The translations under genes and the position numbers were made by a program. Below the pieces are notes generated by a model that saw only the letters and a program-made list of their open reading frames with translations, ran no database searches and was not told the DNA's origin. A DNA stretch of 64,000 nt, taken from positions 1-64,000 of the forward strand of contig NZ_SWJZ01000025.1 of the NCBI RefSeq assembly GCF_005144475.1, given 5' to 3'. The stretch's first letter is position 1. The number at the start of each line of letters is the position of its first letter. Source of the DNA: Rhodobacter capsulatus. GTDB taxonomy: Bacteria; Pseudomonadota; Alphaproteobacteria; Rhodobacterales; Rhodobacteraceae. Shown here in pieces: positions 16,513-24,367 of the stretch.

Positions 16513-17373
16513 TCAGATCGCCGCCTTGCGGCCTTCTTCCAGATAGATCTCGCGCAGGCGCGTCGCCACCGGACCGACTTTGCCGCCATTCAGCGCCACG
16601 CCGTCCACTTCGACGACCGGCATCACGAAGGCCGACGCCGAGGTGAAAAACGCCTCGTCGGCGGCTTGGGCTTCGGCGATGGTGAAGGGGCGTTCCTCGA
16701 TCTCCATCTGCGCTTCGGCGGCGTATTTCAGCAGCGAGGCGCGGGTGATCCCGTGCAGGATGTCGTTCGACAGCTCGCGGGTGATGATCTTGCCGCCCTT
16801 GACGATATAGGTGTTGTTCGACGAGCCCTCGGTCACGAAACCGTCCTCGACGAACCAGGCGTCATGCTTGCCCGCGGCTTCGGCGGCCATCTTCGCCATC
16901 GACGGGTAAAGCAGCTGCACCGTCTTGATGTCGCGGCGATGCCAGCGCAGATCCGGGATCGAGACGACCTTGATGCCGGTCTTCGCCTTCGGATCATCGG
17001 CCAGACCCGGCTTCGACTGGGTGTAAAGCACGATCGTCGGCGGCGTGCCCGCGGGCGGGAAGTGGAAATCGCGGTCGCCCGCATTGCCGCGGCTGACCTG
17101 CAGATAGATCATGCCATCAACCAGATTGTTGCGCGCGATCAGCTGGCGGTGGATCTCCAGCCATTCTTCGCGGCTCAGGTTGCCGGTCATCTGCAGCTCC
17201 GCCATCGAGCGGGAAAGCCGGGCCAGATGGCCTTCGAATTCCAGGATCTTGCCCTCAAGGACCGAGGTCACTTCGTAGACGGCATCGCCCATCACGAAGC
17301 CACGGTCAAAGATCGAGACCTTGGCCTCTTCCTCGGGCAGATACTCGCCATTCAGGTAAACGGTGCGGCTCAT
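16513..17373 (-). CDS. dat: D-amino-acid transaminase (class IV aminotransferase)
   Basis: A 286-residue fold-type IV PLP enzyme. It starts MSRTVYLNGEYLPEEEAKVS. The Schiff-base lysine is in RRDIKTVQLLYPSMAK, and the phosphate-binding region is GFVTEGSSNNTYIV. The sequence resembles D-alanine/D-amino-acid transaminases more than branched-chain enzymes. It moves the amino group of D-amino acids to 2-oxoglutarate, giving D-glutamate. Just upstream on the same strand, 12 bases away, is an enolase-superfamily epimerase, then a DUF1611 protein. That context points to catabolism through D-glutamate rather than cell-wall supply. Confidence 0.9.
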   Translation of the reverse strand: MSRTVYLNGEYLPEEEAKVSIFDRGFVMGDAVYEVTSVLEGKILEFEGHLARLSRSMAELQMTGNLSREEWLEIHRQLIARNNLVDGMIYLQVSRGNAGDRDFHFPPAGTPPTIVLYTQSKPGLADDPKAKTGIKVVSIPDLRWHRRDIKTVQLLYPSMAKMAAEAAGKHDAWFVEDGFVTEGSSNNTYIVKGGKIITRELSNDILHGITRASLLKYAAEAQMEIEERPFTIAEAQAADEAFFTSASAFVMPVVEVDGVALNGGKVGPVATRLREIYLEEGRKAAI

Positions 17374-17385
17374 GCGCGTTCCTCC

Positions 17386-18348
17386 TCAGCCCCAGAGCCC
17401 CGGCTCGGGGGGATAAACCATTCCGTCCGCATAGCGCAGCGGGCTTTCGCGGTCTTGGGCCAGAAGCAACGGCCCGTCAAGATCGACATAGGCCGCAGCC
17501 TGCGCCACAAGGGTCGCGGGCGCCATCGCCAGCGACGATCCGACCATGCAGCCGACCATCACGCCATAGCCTTCCGCCAGCGCCGCTTGGCGCAGCGCAA
17601 GCGCCTCGGTCAGCCCGCCGGTCTTGTCGAGCTTGATGTTCACAAGATCGTATTTGCCCTGCAGATGCGCCAGCGACTTGCGGTCATGGCAGCTTTCATC
17701 GGCACAGACCGGCACCGGACGGGCAAGGCCGATCAGCGCCTCGTCGGCCTTGGCGGGCAAGGGCTGCTCGACCATGGCGACGCCCAGCCGCAAAAGATGC
17801 GGGGCAAGGTCGGCGTAAACCTCGGCCGACCAGCCCTCGTTCGCATCGACGACGATCACCGATTTCGGCGCCCCCGCCCGCACGGCTTCAAGCCGCGGCA
17901 TGTCATCGGGGGTGCCCAGCTTGATCTTCAGGATCGGCCGATGCGCGTTCTTCGCGGCCGCGGCCCGCATCTGTTCCGGCTCGGCGAGCGAGAGCGTGTA
18001 ACAGGTCACCTCCGGCCCGGGCGCGGCCAGCCCGGCCAGCTCCCAGACCCGCTTGCCTGCGGCTTTCGCCTCCAGATCCCAGAGCGCACAATCCACCGCA
18101 TTGCGCGCCGCCCCGGGCGGCAGGGCATCATAAAGCGCCGCGCGGGTGATCCCCTCGGGCAGGCCCTCGATCTGCGCCGTCACGCTGTCCAGACTTTCGC
18201 CATAGCGCGCATAGGGAACGCATTCGCCCCAGCCGGTCAGCCCGCCGCGGCTGATCCGCACCGTCAGCACCTTCGCTTCGGTCCGCGACCCGCGCGAGAT
18301 GGTGAACACCTCGGCCAGCCGGAACGTGTCGGCCGTTACGGAAATCAT
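17386..18348 (-). CDS. dgcA: Dipeptide epimerase / N-acetyl-D-glutamate racemase-like enolase superfamily enzyme
   Basis: A 320-residue enolase-superfamily protein of the L-Ala-D/L-Glu epimerase type. Catalytic features are the KxK motif (LKIKLG), the metal ligands in VDANEGW, VEQPL and VCADES, and the second lysine in NIKLDKTGG. The ATG at 18346-18348 (MISVTADTF) is chosen; an upstream extension reads through antisense of dgcN. Neighbours are a D-amino-acid transaminase and a DUF1611 protein. In the DgcN-DgcA pathway known from marine bacteria, the partner acetylates D-glutamate and this enzyme racemises N-acetyl-D-glutamate to the L-form. Murein-peptide epimerisation is the alternative. Confidence 0.85.
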   Translation of the reverse strand: MISVTADTFRLAEVFTISRGSRTEAKVLTVRISRGGLTGWGECVPYARYGESLDSVTAQIEGLPEGITRAALYDALPPGAARNAVDCALWDLEAKAAGKRVWELAGLAAPGPEVTCYTLSLAEPEQMRAAAAKNAHRPILKIKLGTPDDMPRLEAVRAGAPKSVIVVDANEGWSAEVYADLAPHLLRLGVAMVEQPLPAKADEALIGLARPVPVCADESCHDRKSLAHLQGKYDLVNIKLDKTGGLTEALALRQAALAEGYGVMVGCMVGSSLAMAPATLVAQAAAYVDLDGPLLLAQDRESPLRYADGMVYPPEPGLWG

Positions 18349-18352
18349 CTTC

Positions 18353-18405
18353 CGCCCCTTTATCTTGCCCCAAATATCCCCGCCGGAGGCTCCGCCCCCG
18401 GCAGG
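18353..18405 (-). repeat. Copy of a dispersed intergenic repeat
   Basis: The 70-base gap between dgcN and dgcA holds CTTGCCCCAAATATCCCCGC followed by a GGAGGCTCCGCCCCCGG hairpin-like tail. The same CTTGG..CAAATATCCC core, followed by GC-rich inverted sequence, recurs twice in inverted orientation at 63051-63115. This looks like a short dispersed repeat of the kind seen throughout Rhodobacteraceae intergenic DNA. Confidence 0.6.
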
Positions 18406-18418
18406 CAGCGCCAAGCTC

Positions 18419-19426
18419 TCAGATCGCGGCCAGCGCGTCCACCAGCTTCTCGGCACCGAAGCGGAAGGGATCGGTGGTGGGCAGGCCCATCTCGGCCTCG
18501 ACCTTGGCAAGATAGGCACGGGCCTCGGCCTCGGGCATGTTTTGCGTGTTGATCGAGATGCCGACGACCTTGCAATCGGGGTTCGCCACCTTCGCCACCT
18601 GCAGCGCCAGATCGCGCAGCGCATCGAGGCCGGGCAGCTGATAGCCCGGCAGGCCGCGCATATGGGCCCGGGTGGGTTCATGGCACAGCACCAGCGCATC
18701 GGGCTGACCGCCATGCACCAGCGCCATCGTCACGCCCGAGTAGCTGACGTGGAACAGGCTGCCCTGCCCCTCGATCAGATCCCAGTGATCGGCGTCATTG
18801 TCGGGCGTCAGCCATTCGACGGCCCCCGCCATGAAATCGGCAATCACCGCATCCAGCGGCACGCCGTCGCCGGTGATCAGGATGCCGGTCTGCCCGGTGG
18901 CCCGGAACGTCGCCTTCATGCCGCGCGCCCGCATTTCTTTTTCCATGCAGAGCGCGGTATACATCTTGCCGACCGAGCAATCGGTGCCCACCGCCAGCAT
19001 CCGCTTGCCGGTCCGCTTCACGCCATTGGCGATCGGATAATCCACCGTCGGCACCCGCACGTCATGCAGCTGCCGCCCGCAGGCCTTCGCCACGGCGACC
19101 AGATCTTCCTCGTCGCAGAGCAGGTTGTGCAGCCCCGAAGCCAGATCGAAGCCCTCTTCCAGCGCCATGATCAGCACTTTCTTCCAGGCCTGCGAGATCA
19201 CGCCGCCGCGGTTCGCCACGCCGATCACCAGCGTCTTGCAGCCCGCGGCCTTGGCGGTGGCGAGGTTCATCTCGGGCAGGCCCAGATCGGCCTTGCAGCC
19301 CTCCATCCGGTATTGGCCGACGGCATATTCCGGCCGCCAGTCCTTGATGCCCTGCGCGACTTTCGCGGCCAGCTGGTCGGGCGCATCGCCAAGGAACAAC
19401 AGATAGGGGGTTTCGATCAGCGACAT
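18419..19426 (-). CDS. dgcN: DUF1611 family protein, probable D-glutamate N-acetyltransferase
   Basis: A 335-residue DUF1611 protein starting MSLIETPYLLFLGDAPDQLA. The P-loop-like GTDCSVGKMYTAL sits mid-protein (about residue 145-157), followed by ATGQTGILITGDGVPLDAV and ALVLCHEPTRAHMRG. Members were long unassigned. DgcN was later described as an N-acetyltransferase acting on D-glutamate together with the racemase DgcA. The gene order dgcN-dgcA-transaminase here supports that role. The ATG at 19424-19426 is preceded by GAGGTT. The upstream region 19427-19695 is shared divergently with mcl1. Confidence 0.83.
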   Translation of the reverse strand: MSLIETPYLLFLGDAPDQLAAKVAQGIKDWRPEYAVGQYRMEGCKADLGLPEMNLATAKAAGCKTLVIGVANRGGVISQAWKKVLIMALEEGFDLASGLHNLLCDEEDLVAVAKACGRQLHDVRVPTVDYPIANGVKRTGKRMLAVGTDCSVGKMYTALCMEKEMRARGMKATFRATGQTGILITGDGVPLDAVIADFMAGAVEWLTPDNDADHWDLIEGQGSLFHVSYSGVTMALVHGGQPDALVLCHEPTRAHMRGLPGYQLPGLDALRDLALQVAKVANPDCKVVGISINTQNMPEAEARAYLAKVEAEMGLPTTDPFRFGAEKLVDALAAI

Positions 19427-19539
19427 GGGAACCTCGGCGGGTTGGAAAGGGTTTCGCAAGGTATGACGCGGCTGGCGCCGGATTTTCTTGGAAAGATGCG
19501 GCAGAACCGCGGTATCTCTACAACTTTCTTGCGCAATCT

Positions 19540-19554
19540 TGCGATTTCATCGCA
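19540..19554. promoter_or_regulatory. Inverted repeat in divergent dgcN/mcl1 region
   Basis: TGCGAT-TTC-ATCGCA is a 6-3-6 palindrome in the AT-rich divergent promoter interval (19427-19695). An overlapping direct repeat TTGCGCAATC / TTGCGATTTC begins just upstream. It is a candidate operator for either gene; the binding protein is unknown. Confidence 0.4.
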
Positions 19555-19639
19555 GCTTCTTCCAAGTTTTCCGCGCGCCGCAAAATTCATCACCCTTTTG
19601 CCCCGATGCTGCATCCGCAGAAATTCCTTGCGCGGCGCA

Positions 19640-19656
19640 GCGCAACAATATATCGC
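19640..19656 (+). promoter_or_regulatory. GCGCAACAATAT core upstream of mcl1
   Basis: GCGCAACAATATATCGC lies 39 bases before the mcl1 start. Its first 12 bases equal the left half and spacer of the palindrome at 35652-35676 before phaB, and nearly equal the one before phaA. A related GCAACATATA follows at 19661. It is a candidate shared regulatory site. Confidence 0.4.
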
Positions 19657-19695
19657 AAACGCAACATATACCGTAACTTCCTTGCCGAGAGACAG

Positions 19696-20652
19696 ATGAG
19701 CTTCCGCACCCAGCCCCCTGCCCCCGCCCGCCTCAACCGCTGCCAGCTGTTCGGCCCGGGCTCGCGCCCGGCGATCTTTGAAAAGATGGCGCAATCGGCG
19801 GCCGATGTGATCAACCTCGACCTTGAGGACTCGGTCGCGCCCGACGACAAGCCGCAGGCGCGGCGCAACATCATCGAGGCCAGCCACAGCATCGACTGGG
19901 GCACCAAATATCTCTCGGTGCGGATCAACGGCCTTGATACGCCGTTCTGGTATCGCGACGTGGTCGAGCTGCTGGAGGAAGGGGCCGAACGCATCGACCA
20001 GATCATGATCCCGAAAGTGGGCTGCGCCGCCGACGTCTATGCCGTCGATGCGCTGGTCACCGCGATCGAGACCGCCAAGGGCCGGAAGAAACGCATTTCG
20101 CTGGAAGTGATCATCGAATCGGCCGCGGGCATCGCCCATGTCGAGGAGATCGCGGCCTCGAGCCCCCGGCTGCAGGCGATGAGCCTTGGCGCGGCGGATT
20201 TCGCGGCCTCGATGGGCATGGCCACCACCGGCATCGGCGGCACGCAGGAAAACTACTACATGTTGCATGCGGGCGTGAAACACTGGTCGGACCCGTGGCA
20301 CTGGGCGCAGGCCGCCATCGTCGCCGCCTGCCGCACCCATGGCATCCTGCCGGTCGACGGCCCGTTCGGCGATTTCTCGGATGACGAGGGCTTCCGCGCG
20401 CAGGCTTTGCGGTCTGCCACTTTGGGCATGGTCGGCAAATGGGCGATCCACCCGAAACAGGTGGCTTTGGCGAACGAGGTCTTCACGCCCTCGGACGCCG
20501 CCGTGGCGGAAGCGCGCGAGATTCTGGCCGCGATGGAAAAGGCCAAGGCCGAGGGCGCCGGCGCCACCGTCTACAAGGGGCGGCTGGTCGATATTGCCTC
20601 GATCCGGCAGGCGGAAGTGATTGTCAGACAGGCGGAAATGGCTAAGGTCTGA
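19696..20652 (+). CDS. mcl1: L-malyl-CoA/beta-methylmalyl-CoA lyase
   Basis: A 318-residue member of the CitE/malyl-CoA lyase superfamily, the same length as Rhodobacter Mcl1. Motifs are INLDLEDSVAPDDK (metal-binding and catalytic region), SVRINGLDTPFWY, LEVIIESAAGIAHVEEI and MVGKWAIHPKQVALA. It cleaves L-malyl-CoA to acetyl-CoA and glyoxylate, and beta-methylmalyl-CoA to propionyl-CoA and glyoxylate, in the ethylmalonyl-CoA pathway of acetate assimilation. The ATG at 19696 (MSFRTQPPAPARL) is preceded by GAGAGAC. A longer in-frame ORF from 19606 covers the AT-rich promoter and is rejected. Confidence 0.95.
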   Translation: MSFRTQPPAPARLNRCQLFGPGSRPAIFEKMAQSAADVINLDLEDSVAPDDKPQARRNIIEASHSIDWGTKYLSVRINGLDTPFWYRDVVELLEEGAERIDQIMIPKVGCAADVYAVDALVTAIETAKGRKKRISLEVIIESAAGIAHVEEIAASSPRLQAMSLGAADFAASMGMATTGIGGTQENYYMLHAGVKHWSDPWHWAQAAIVAACRTHGILPVDGPFGDFSDDEGFRAQALRSATLGMVGKWAIHPKQVALANEVFTPSDAAVAEAREILAAMEKAKAEGAGATVYKGRLVDIASIRQAEVIVRQAEMAKV

Positions 20653-20735
20653 GCACCGTGTAAACGATTCGTGACCGAATCGATTCGGATCCCGGAGTGG
20701 CAGGGAGGGGAGGCCCGGCCGCATGAGGGAACAGG

Positions 20736-20763
20736 AACGCCCCGGACCCGCGCCGGGGCGTTT
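20736..20763 (+). terminator. Terminator after mcl1
   Basis: AACGCCCCGG (20736-20745) and CCGGGGCGTT (20753-20762) form a perfect 10-bp stem with a 7-base loop, followed by TTTCCC. It separates mcl1 from accA. The rest of 20653-20902 shows no gene. Confidence 0.85.
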
Positions 20764-20902
20764 CCCATTGGCCCGCCCCCTCCTGTCTGCCCACCCTGTC
20801 TGCGGCCCTCGGCCCGCGGCACTCTGCCCGCTTTTCCCTGCGTCAGTTGCAAATCCCGGCCCGCACGGTCATATAGGCCACGACTGCGTTACGGAGGCTT
20901 CG

Positions 20903-21865
20903 ATGACGACCTATCTCGAGTTCGAAAAGCCGCTCGCCGAGATCGAGGGCAAGGCCGAGGAACTGCGGGCGCTGGCCCGGGCGAATTCGGGGATGGATGT
21001 CGAAAAGGAAGCGGCCGCGCTGGACAAGAAGGCGGCGCAACTGCTGACCGACCTTTACAAGGATCTGACGCCCTGGCGGAAATGCCAGGTGGCGCGGCAT
21101 CCCGACCGGCCGCATTGCCGCGACTACATCTACGAGCTGTTCACCGAATACACGCCGCTGGCGGGCGATCGCAACTTTGCCGATGATCACGCGGTGATGG
21201 GCGGTCTGGCGCGCTTCGACGATCAGCCGGTGGTGGTGATCGGCCATGAAAAGGGCCACGACACCGCAAGCCGCATCATCCACAATTTCGGCATGGCCCG
21301 CCCCGAGGGCTATCGCAAGGCGATCCGGCTGATGGACATGGCCGACCGCTTCGGCCTGCCGGTGGTGACGCTGGTCGACACGCCCGGCGCCTATCCGGGC
21401 AAGGGCGCCGAGGAACGCGGTCAGGCCGAGGCCATCGCGCGCTCGACCGAAAAATGCCTCTGCCTTGGCGTGCCGGTGATCTCGGTGATCATCGGCGAGG
21501 GCGGCTCGGGCGGGGCCGTGGCCTTTGCCACCGCCGACCGCATCGCGATGCTCGAACATTCGGTCTATTCGGTGATCTCGCCCGAGGGCTGCGCCTCGAT
21601 CCTGTGGAAGGATGCCGAGAAGATGCGCGAAGCCGCCGAGGCCCTGCGGCTGACGGCGCAGGATCTGCGCAAGCTCGGTGTCATCGACCGGATCATCGCC
21701 GAACCGCTGGGGGGCGCGCAGCGCGACCGCAAGAAGACGATTGCCTCGGTCGGCGCCGAGATCGGCAAGATGCTGGCGGATCTGAAGGGCAAGAAACGTG
21801 CCGACATCCTGGCGGCGCGGCGCAAGAAATTCATCGACATGGGCTCGAAGGGTCTGGCGGCGTAA
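20903..21865 (+). CDS. accA: Acetyl-CoA carboxylase carboxyltransferase subunit alpha
   Basis: A 320-residue subunit starting [20 protein letters not shown] after ACGGAGG. Core motifs are [38 protein letters not shown] and [13 protein letters not shown]. With AccD it forms the carboxyltransferase that moves CO2 from carboxybiotin to acetyl-CoA, giving malonyl-CoA for fatty acid synthesis. It is monocistronic between two terminators. AccD and AccBC are not in the window. Confidence 0.97.
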   Translation: MTTYLEFEKPLAEIEGKAEELRALARANSGMDVEKEAAALDKKAAQLLTDLYKDLTPWRKCQVARHPDRPHCRDYIYELFTEYTPLAGDRNFADDHAVMGGLARFDDQPVVVIGHEKGHDTASRIIHNFGMARPEGYRKAIRLMDMADRFGLPVVTLVDTPGAYPGKGAEERGQAEAIARSTEKCLCLGVPVISVIIGEGGSGGAVAFATADRIAMLEHSVYSVISPEGCASILWKDAEKMREAAEALRLTAQDLRKLGVIDRIIAEPLGGAQRDRKKTIASVGAEIGKMLADLKGKKRADILAARRKKFIDMGSKGLAA

Positions 21866-21885
21866 GTCGCGGAGCTTTCGACATT

Positions 21886-21911
21886 AAAAAGGGCGGCCTC
21901 GGCCGCCCTTT
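21886..21911. terminator. Bidirectional terminator between accA and plsC
   Basis: AAAGGGCGGCC-TC-GGCCGCCCTTT, with A-run and T-run flanks, lies between the convergent accA and plsC stop codons. Confidence 0.9.
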
Positions 21912-21934
21912 CGCATTCACGAACGGCCCAGACC

Positions 21935-22666
21935 TCAGCCGATCTTCAGCCCGGCCTCGGCCATCAGGCTGTCCGAGGCGGTTTCGATCTGCGCCTCGAT
22001 CACCTTCATGTAATCCCCCATCGGCATGCCGGGCGCGATCGTGGGCAGGAATTCCACCACCGCCAGCCCGGGCTTGCGCAGGACGGCCTTGCGCGGCCAG
22101 AACACGCCGACATTCGTCGCCACCGGCACGCAGGGCAGGCCAAGTTCGGCATAAAGCGCCCCGGCACCGATCTTGTAGGGCTTCTTCACCCCCGCCGCGA
22201 CGCGGGTTCCCTGCGCGAAGATCACCAGCTGCCCGCCCGCGAAGCGCGCGTTCTTCGCCTGCTCCAGCATCCCCTTGATCGCCGCGCCGCGCTTGCCGCG
22301 ATCGACCGGCACGCAGCCGATCAGATAGGCATACCAGCCGACAAAGGGGGTCCAGACCAGCTCCTGCTTCATGATGAACTTGCCGCGCGGGATCGCCGCA
22401 TAGATCATCAGAATGTCGAAGAAACTCTGGTGCTTGGCGGCGATCAGCACGTCACCTTGCGGGATCTCGCCGCGGTATTCGGTCTTGATGCCGACCATCC
22501 AGCCCGCGGTCCAGCACACCCATTTGCAATAGCCGCGGCAGACATGGATGGCGGCAGACCGCCCGCCGATCAGCGCATAGGGCAGCCCGAAGACGGCATA
22601 GACCGCCAGCATCAGATACATCTGCGCGATGAACAGAACCGAACGGATATATTGCAAAACGATCAT
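21935..22666 (-). CDS. plsC: 1-acyl-sn-glycerol-3-phosphate acyltransferase
   Basis: A 243-residue membrane-bound acyltransferase. N-terminal membrane helices (QYIRSVLFIAQMYLMLAVYA) precede the catalytic HX4D motif in AAKHQSFFDI. The second block is IFAQGTRVAAG, where most relatives have FPEGTR; the Glu-to-Gln change is notable. It adds the second acyl chain to lysophosphatidic acid to make phosphatidic acid. The start ATG shares its A with the ftsX stop (TGATG), so ftsE-ftsX-plsC are translationally coupled. Confidence 0.9.
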   Translation of the reverse strand: MIVLQYIRSVLFIAQMYLMLAVYAVFGLPYALIGGRSAAIHVCRGYCKWVCWTAGWMVGIKTEYRGEIPQGDVLIAAKHQSFFDILMIYAAIPRGKFIMKQELVWTPFVGWYAYLIGCVPVDRGKRGAAIKGMLEQAKNARFAGGQLVIFAQGTRVAAGVKKPYKIGAGALYAELGLPCVPVATNVGVFWPRKAVLRKPGLAVVEFLPTIAPGMPMGDYMKVIEAQIETASDSLMAEAGLKIG

Positions 22667-23556
22667 CAGCGAATTCCCCTGAGCATGCGCAGCGCCGCGG
22701 CGCGGGTGGCGCCAAAGGCCACTAGCGCAGCCAGCACCGGCAATGCAAGCGGCCAAAGCCAGCCCCAGCCGGTGAACCCAAGCCCGGTCAGGAAGCCGCC
22801 CGCCGCATCGGCCGCAGGCAGCGCCGCCACCGCCGCCATGCCCAAGGCCGTGCCAAGCGTCGCCCCCGCCCCCGCGCGCTTGGTGAAACGACGCACGAAA
22901 GCCCCGGCGATGAAGGCATCCTGCGCCCCCACCAGCCGCAGCGTTCGGATCACCTGGCCGTTCGCCGCAAGGGCCGCCTGTGCGGCCAGCGTGATCATCC
23001 CCGCCATCGCGCCGCCGATCAGCACCAGCGAGAGCCAGCCCAGAAGCCGCAACCGGCTGGCCGCGGCGATCAGCGGCTTGCGCCAGCGGGTGTGGTCATC
23101 GAGCACGGCCCCGGGCGCCTCGGCCGCCAGCCGCAGCCGCAGCCCCTCGGCGTCGATGCCCTGCCCGGTCTCGGTCAGCTCGACCAGTTTCGGCAAGGGC
23201 AAGGTGTCCACCGGCAGATCCGGCCCGAACCAGGGGTCAAGCAGCTTGCGCATCTCGCCCTCGTCCATGGCGCGATAGCTCGCCACGCCGGGCGTCGTTT
23301 CCAGCGCATCCAGCACCGCGCGCAACTGCGTTTCCATCTGATCGGGCGGCGCCGAAATCCGGATCGTGGCCGAGCGCGCCAGCGCCTCGGACCAGCGATC
23401 GGCGAGCCGCCCCGAGGCGAGCGACAAGGCCAGCGCAAAGACCGCCAGAAAGGCCATCGCCGCCGAGGTCAGCACGGTCAGATTGGCGGTGAAGCCGGTC
23501 GGCGGCACCACCCGGTCGGCGGTCGACAATTCAGAGCCGAAGGGATTGAACCGCAT
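22666..23556 (-). CDS. ftsX: Cell division protein FtsX (ABC transporter permease-like)
   Basis: A 296-residue membrane protein. One helix near residues 27-48 is followed by a periplasmic domain to about 160 (RSATIRISAPPDQMETQLRA), then three C-terminal helices (LLGWLSLVLIGGAMAGMITL and two later). With FtsE it controls septal cell-wall hydrolases. The ATG at 23554-23556 shares a base with the ftsE stop; a GTG one codon upstream is also possible. FtsX diverges strongly in alphaproteobacteria, so partner and context carry much of the call. Confidence 0.9.
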   Translation of the reverse strand: MRFNPFGSELSTADRVVPPTGFTANLTVLTSAAMAFLAVFALALSLASGRLADRWSEALARSATIRISAPPDQMETQLRAVLDALETTPGVASYRAMDEGEMRKLLDPWFGPDLPVDTLPLPKLVELTETGQGIDAEGLRLRLAAEAPGAVLDDHTRWRKPLIAAASRLRLLGWLSLVLIGGAMAGMITLAAQAALAANGQVIRTLRLVGAQDAFIAGAFVRRFTKRAGAGATLGTALGMAAVAALPAADAAGGFLTGLGFTGWGWLWPLALPVLAALVAFGATRAAALRMLRGIR

Positions 23557-24227
23557 CACAGATCCGCCCCCGCCAGTTGCAACCGCCGGTTCGCGATCCG
23601 CAGCACCCGCGCCGAGACCTGCGCCTTGGCCTGCCGGATCAGGTTCAGATCATGCGTCGCGATCAGCACGGTCTTGCCCAGCTTGTTCAGCTCCATCAAC
23701 AGCGACAACAACCGCAGCGACATTTCCCAATCCAGGTTGCCGGTGGGCTCGTCGGCCAGAATCACCTCGGGCGAGGTGATGATCGCCCGCGCCAAGGCCG
23801 CCCTTTGCCGCTCGCCGCCCGAAAGCTGCGGCGGCAGCGCGTTCATCTGCGCCTTCAGCCCGACCCAGGCCAGCAGCTCGGCAAGCTCCATCCCGTCGAT
23901 CGGCCGCCCCGACACCGTCAGCGGCAGCGCGACGTTTTCCGCCACCGACAGGTGATCGAGAAACTGGCAGTCCTGATGCACGACGCCGATGCGCTGGCGC
24001 ATCCGGGCGATGTCGTCGCGGCCCATCGTGCGGGCGTCCTGACCGTAAAGCCCCATGAACCCCGAAGAGGGCAGAAGCTCGGCGTAGCACAGTTTCAGGA
24101 ACGTCGTCTTGCCCGCGCCCGAAGGCCCGGTCAGGAAGTGAAACGACCCCGGCACCAGCTTCAGCGTCATCTCCGCCAGCAGCTCGCTTCCGCCATAGCC
24201 GACGGCAACATCCTGCAATTCGATCAC
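23556..24227 (-). CDS. ftsE: Cell division ATP-binding protein FtsE
   Basis: A 223-residue ABC ATPase with Walker A TGPSGAGKTT, Q-loop VVHQDCQFLDHLSVAENV, signature LSGGERQRAALARAI, Walker B VILADEPTGNLD and H-loop ATHD. It energises FtsX at the divisome. The start is GTG at 24225-24227 (VIELQDVAVGYGG) with GAGGGG upstream; the in-frame extension to 24278 is unlike the family. Confidence 0.94.
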   Translation of the reverse strand: MIELQDVAVGYGGSELLAEMTLKLVPGSFHFLTGPSGAGKTTFLKLCYAELLPSSGFMGLYGQDARTMGRDDIARMRQRIGVVHQDCQFLDHLSVAENVALPLTVSGRPIDGMELAELLAWVGLKAQMNALPPQLSGGERQRAALARAIITSPEVILADEPTGNLDWEMSLRLLSLLMELNKLGKTVLIATHDLNLIRQAKAQVSARVLRIANRRLQLAGADL

Positions 24228-24279
24228 TGCGCGGCCCCTCCCGTGTTGCCACCTCTGCGGGTAGCACCTGCGACACACT

Positions 24280-24296
24280 CAAACTATTGGAGTTTG
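24280..24296. promoter_or_regulatory. Inverted repeat in divergent ftsE/zinc-ribbon promoter region
   Basis: CAAACT-ATTGG-AGTTTG is a 6-5-6 palindrome in the AT-rich interval 24228-24367. A second short inverted repeat, GCTTG-CTACAA-CAAGC, lies at 24304-24319. Either could be an operator or part of promoters for the divergent genes. Confidence 0.35.
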
Positions 24297-24367
24297 TTTC
24301 TTTGCTTGCTACAACAAGCTGGTAGAAAAGGCCAGAATGGCAAGCGAGGGGCGAGGCTCGGAACCGA

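Noticed and set aside
19606-19695. N-terminal extension of Mcl1
   Set aside because: The region is AT-rich promoter DNA with repeats. The 318-residue form from 19696 matches the family.
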